Positions 61,770 to 64,000 of a stretch of 64,000 nt of DNA are shown here, piece after piece; the first letter of the stretch is position 1, and each line of letters opens with the position of its first letter. The stretch is from Paraburkholderia sp. LEh10 (GTDB lineage: Bacteria > Pseudomonadota > Gammaproteobacteria > Burkholderiales > Burkholderiaceae). The notes under the pieces were generated by a model that had not been told where the DNA came from, searched no databases, and worked only from the letters and a program-made list of their open reading frames with translations. The stretch lies in NCBI RefSeq assembly GCF_017814945.1, contig NZ_JAGIPX010000029.1:1-64000 (forward strand), read 5' to 3'. Position numbers and translations under genes: made by a program.

Positions 61770-62055
61770 CTCTACCTCATAATGTGCCAGCGGCACGTTC
61801 GTTTTACCGACCATCACTGATATTGATTCTCTCGATGGCTTGAAGCGTGAGATGTGTGGAACGATTCTCCAAGTGTTCCGATGCGAGCGAACCGAGTTCG
61901 ACGCGGTGATGCAGTCGATAAACGCGACAGGCTACGGTCTAGCGCTCGGTGTGGGCACCCGCATTGACGAGACCATTGGCTTCGTCGTCGACAACGCTAA
62001 CGTTAGAGACGTGTATGCCAGTAGAAACATAGTTGGCGCGGTTCTTCTCAACTAA
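61770..62055 (+). pseudogene. Glutamate-semialdehyde dehydrogenase (PutA-type) 3' remnant
   Basis: Text VPAGTFVLPTITDIDSLDGL, KREMCGTILQVFRCERTEFD, AVMQSINATGYGLALGVGTR and IDETIGFVVDNANVRDVYAS ends in RNIVGAVLLN and a stop at 62053-62055. It follows the last part of the P5C dehydrogenase domain of PutA (ATGYGLTLGVHTRIDETI and RNxxGAVVG-type). The conserved cysteine region and all earlier domains are missing, and substitutions at normally fixed sites show decay. Confidence 0.7.
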
Positions 62056-62196
62056 ACCTGGACGTGAACGTATGACCGTAGTGACCCAAGAATGGACGGA
62101 GAAGACAGCGGCTGTCGAACGGCAGATTCGGGTCGAGCTTGTGTGAAAGCACACTGATCACCTAATCTGGATTAACTCATTCAGCATGGGTGACGG

Positions 62197-63237
62197 ATGA
62201 AGCGATTCATAGAAGGTGAAGATCGCAAGCAGGTGACACTGCTTCCGGAGTGCCTGGATGACTTCGTCGCAGAGGACAACCCGGTCAGGATTATCGAGGC
62301 GTTTGTTGAAGAGCTTGACTTTGCATCACTAGGCTTCGATGGCGCGATGCCGTCGACTTCCGGTCGACCGTCCTATCATCCGGGCGTGCTGCTGAAGATC
62401 TATATCTATGGTTACCTGAACCGGGTCCAGTCAAGCCGCCGTCTGGAACGTGAGTGCCAGCGCAACGTTGAATTGATGTGGCTTACGGGACGTTGGACGC
62501 CGGATTTCAAGACCATAGCTGACTTCCGTCGTGACAACGGCACTGGCATTCGTAACGTGTGTCGCCGTTTCGTGATGCTGTTCCGTGATCTGAAACTGTT
62601 CTCGCAAGCACTGGTCGCCATTGACGGCAGCAAGTTCAAGGCGGTCAATACACGCGATCGCAACTTCACCGAAGGTAAGGTTGATAAGCGCCAGAAGCAG
62701 ATCGAGGAGAGTATCCAGCGGTATCTGAATGCGCTGGAGACCGCAGATCGTACGCAACCCGCAGACCTGGAAGCAAAGACGACCCGGCTGAAGGACAAGA
62801 TCGAGCGCCTGCGCGAACAGACGCGGGACGACGAATACCAATGCCCAGCTGGAGAACGGGCAATTTACACCAGCGAAGAACACGGATTGCAGCTACACCG
62901 TTACCGGAGCAGCGCCTGTTCGCAATGCGCGATGAAGCCAAAGTGCACTCCGAGCAACCAGCGACGGATAAGTCGATGGGAGCATGAACCGGTGCTGGAG
63001 GCAGTTCAACGTCGGCTGGACAAGACACCTGATGCGATGACAGCGCGCAGACGAACCGTCGAACATGTCTTCGGAACGTTCAGGCATTGGATGGGCTACA
63101 CACACTTCCTGATGCGCAGGTTACCCAACGTAGGTACCGAGATGAGTTTGAACGTACTCGCATACAACCTTGCACGGGTGCTAAGAATCCTCGGCTTCAA
63201 GAAGACGATGGAGGCAATGCGACAGGTGGGTGTGTGA
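62197..63237 (+). mobile_element. IS1182-type transposase with an internal deletion
   Basis: A 346-residue frame. The N-terminus MKRFIEGEDRKQVTLLPECL and DFVAEDNPVRIIEAFVEELD with SYHPGVLLKIYIYGYLNRVQ are standard DUF772 text. The first catalytic Asp is in ALVAIDGSKFKAVNT, and the end RRRTVEHVFGTFRHWMGYTH keeps the catalytic Glu. Full members have about 470 residues. Between LKDKIERLREQT and RDDEYQCPAGERAIY about 120 residues, including the second catalytic Asp (LADRGYF-type), are missing in frame. It should be inactive but could still bind ends. Terminal repeats were not identified. Confidence 0.85.
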
Positions 63238-63818
63238 GCACCCCGTAGGTCCTGAAAAAAGCCCTTGAACTCGCCCAGAAGACATCGCAGAGGCTCACTT
63301 AGTCGCCGACGCCGTGATAACCGCAAAGGCAGCCACACGCGCGGCTGAGGCAAGGTCATGCATCGCATTGGAATTCCCTCAGGTTTCCACACAGCCTGGG
63401 TCGCGTGCTGCCGGTCGCCGACTTGCGAGCTTCAGACGGTGTATGCGGATTGCATGGGACTGCACCCGTTAAGGTTTATTCGATGCCTGCCATCGGCCGC
63501 AGGAATGTGCATGCCGCCGCGCATGTCGGCAGGCGTCGAATAAACCCGATGGAGGAAACCGGGGAGTGCCCCAGTGCGGCTGGAGGCTGCGCGGTTATGG
63601 CGATTGATCGGCCGGGATGCGCAGTGGTGTCGGGTGCGACGCGGTCAGGCGGGATGCCGGACGGGCGCTGACGCCGTAGCGAAGCGGTTCCGTCGTGCAA
63701 TCGCGATGTTGACGCGGACGTGCGGGATGCCTGGCGAAGTGATACGCGCAAACGTCCGCCCGTGGGTCGCGTTGCCGCAGCGCCAACATTGGACGGGGAG
63801 ATCGGGGAACCGTGATGC
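63238..63818. other. Region between two insertion elements
   Basis: About 580 bases. Frames here are not supported as genes. It holds a large hairpin at 63473-63546 (separate entry) that lies downstream of the leftward IS91-type gene and probably belongs to its end. Confidence 0.5.
63473..63546. repeat. 19-bp inverted repeat, probable IS91-type end
   Basis: GGTTTATTCGATGCCTGCC (63473-63491) and GGCAGGCGTCGAATAAACC (63528-63546) pair over 19 bases with one G-U type mismatch around a 36-base loop that contains further small palindromes. IS91-like rolling-circle elements carry a hairpin at the oriIS end, downstream of the transposase gene. This hairpin lies about 270-345 bases beyond the stop of the leftward IS91-type frame, so it may be that end. 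Confidence 0.55.
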
Positions 63819-64000
63819 TCATGTCTGATCCCGTCGTATTGGCGGTGCGCGGATCGGGGCGCTGCGCGCGAGGATGTCGATGACGATCAGCGGTGCGCCG
63901 CAGTGCCGGCAGATGAAGACGGGCCGGGTTTCGGTGACGTGGTCGTCCGGTGACGGACTGATCTCGGGTGCAACGTGCAGCAGTTCACGCACCCTGGCGA
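63819..64000 (-). CDS. IS91-type transposase, C-terminal end (runs off window)
   Basis: The reverse strand is open from base 64000 to a stop at 63819-63821 and reads VRELLHVAPEISPSPDDHV, TETRPVFICRHCGAPLIVID and ILARSAPIRAPPIRRDQT. The Cys-x2-Cys of FICRHCGAP and the ILARS-type tail match the zinc-ribbon end of IS91-family Y2 transposases. The catalytic tyrosines lie to the right of the window. Confidence 0.7.
   Translation of the reverse strand, partial: ARVRELLHVAPEISPSPDDHVTETRPVFICRHCGAPLIVIDILARSAPIRAPPIRRDQT

Noticed and set aside
63595..63822. Minus-strand 75-codon frame overlapping the IS91-type stop by ATGA
   Set aside because: Similar Arg/Pro-rich frames often trail IS91 elements, but the composition looks non-coding and no domain is visible.

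Overview
The window looks like an accessory replicon or chromid segment of a Burkholderiaceae bacterium, most likely Paraburkholderia or Caballeronia. The support is high GC with strongly GC-biased third codon positions, GTG starts and AGGAG-type ribosome sites, and Burkholderia-type gene families: FadR-type sugar operon, DUF2798, DUF2244, DUF1488, small Ala/His-rich exported protein. No rRNA, tRNA or CRISPR array was seen. Family assignments come from reading motifs, without database searches.

Layout. 1-4.8 kb (minus strand): a huge Ig-like-repeat surface protein runs off the left edge, next to its presumed type I secretion pair (HlyD-like adaptor, LapB-like ABC exporter). 5.5-7.1 kb: a mosaic of broken genes (Tn3-type transposase, IS3 transposase, tyrosine recombinase, AraC regulator, CBS domain). 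7.3-17.7 kb: a sugar operon (ABC importer, aldose dehydrogenase, truncated lactonase, Zn dehydrogenase, tagaturonate-type reductase, altronate-type dehydratase, mutarotase) read away from a divergent GntR/FadR regulator. The gene set fits oxidative breakdown of L-galactose, L-fucose or a related sugar through L-galactonate, tagaturonate and altronate. 17.9-21 kb: DUF2798 protein and the cynT-cynS-amt cyanate/ammonium set. 21.7-30.9 kb: scattered single genes (isochorismatase-like hydrolase, small exported protein, double-HTH-like protein, Sel1-type protein, HEPN-like protein) mixed with decayed genes (NRAMP transporter, PqiC lipoprotein, DUF1488).

31.2-35.8 kb (minus): a five-gene caa3-type cytochrome c oxidase cluster. 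35.8-38.3 kb: a candidate MITE, a VapB/VapC-type toxin-antitoxin pair with an upstream palindrome, a broken universal stress gene and an M28 peptidase. 38.3-41.7 kb: a membrane-embedded spermidine-synthase-like protein and an exported isoaspartyl methyltransferase. 42-44 kb: decayed DUF255 and phage genes plus small ORFs. 44.2-50.7 kb: a full SUF iron-sulfur operon (Rrf2 regulator, SufB, C, D, S, U, T, Rieske ferredoxin). 51.2-53.5 kb: a perfect 17-bp inverted repeat, a frameshifted integrase and an orphan glycine-rich repeat protein.

53.5-61.5 kb: a LysR regulator divergent from a PhyH-type dioxygenase, a 1016-residue YdiJ-like D-2-hydroxyacid dehydrogenase, an MFS importer and an aldehyde dehydrogenase. 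It resembles in logic the CsiD-LhgO-GabD glutarate route but with a D-specific dehydrogenase, and it is the best candidate here for an undescribed catabolic system. The right end (61.8-64 kb) holds a proline/glutamate-semialdehyde dehydrogenase remnant, an IS1182-type transposase with an internal deletion, and the end of an IS91-type element. Mobile remnants and pseudogenes are dense throughout, so this is a plastic region.
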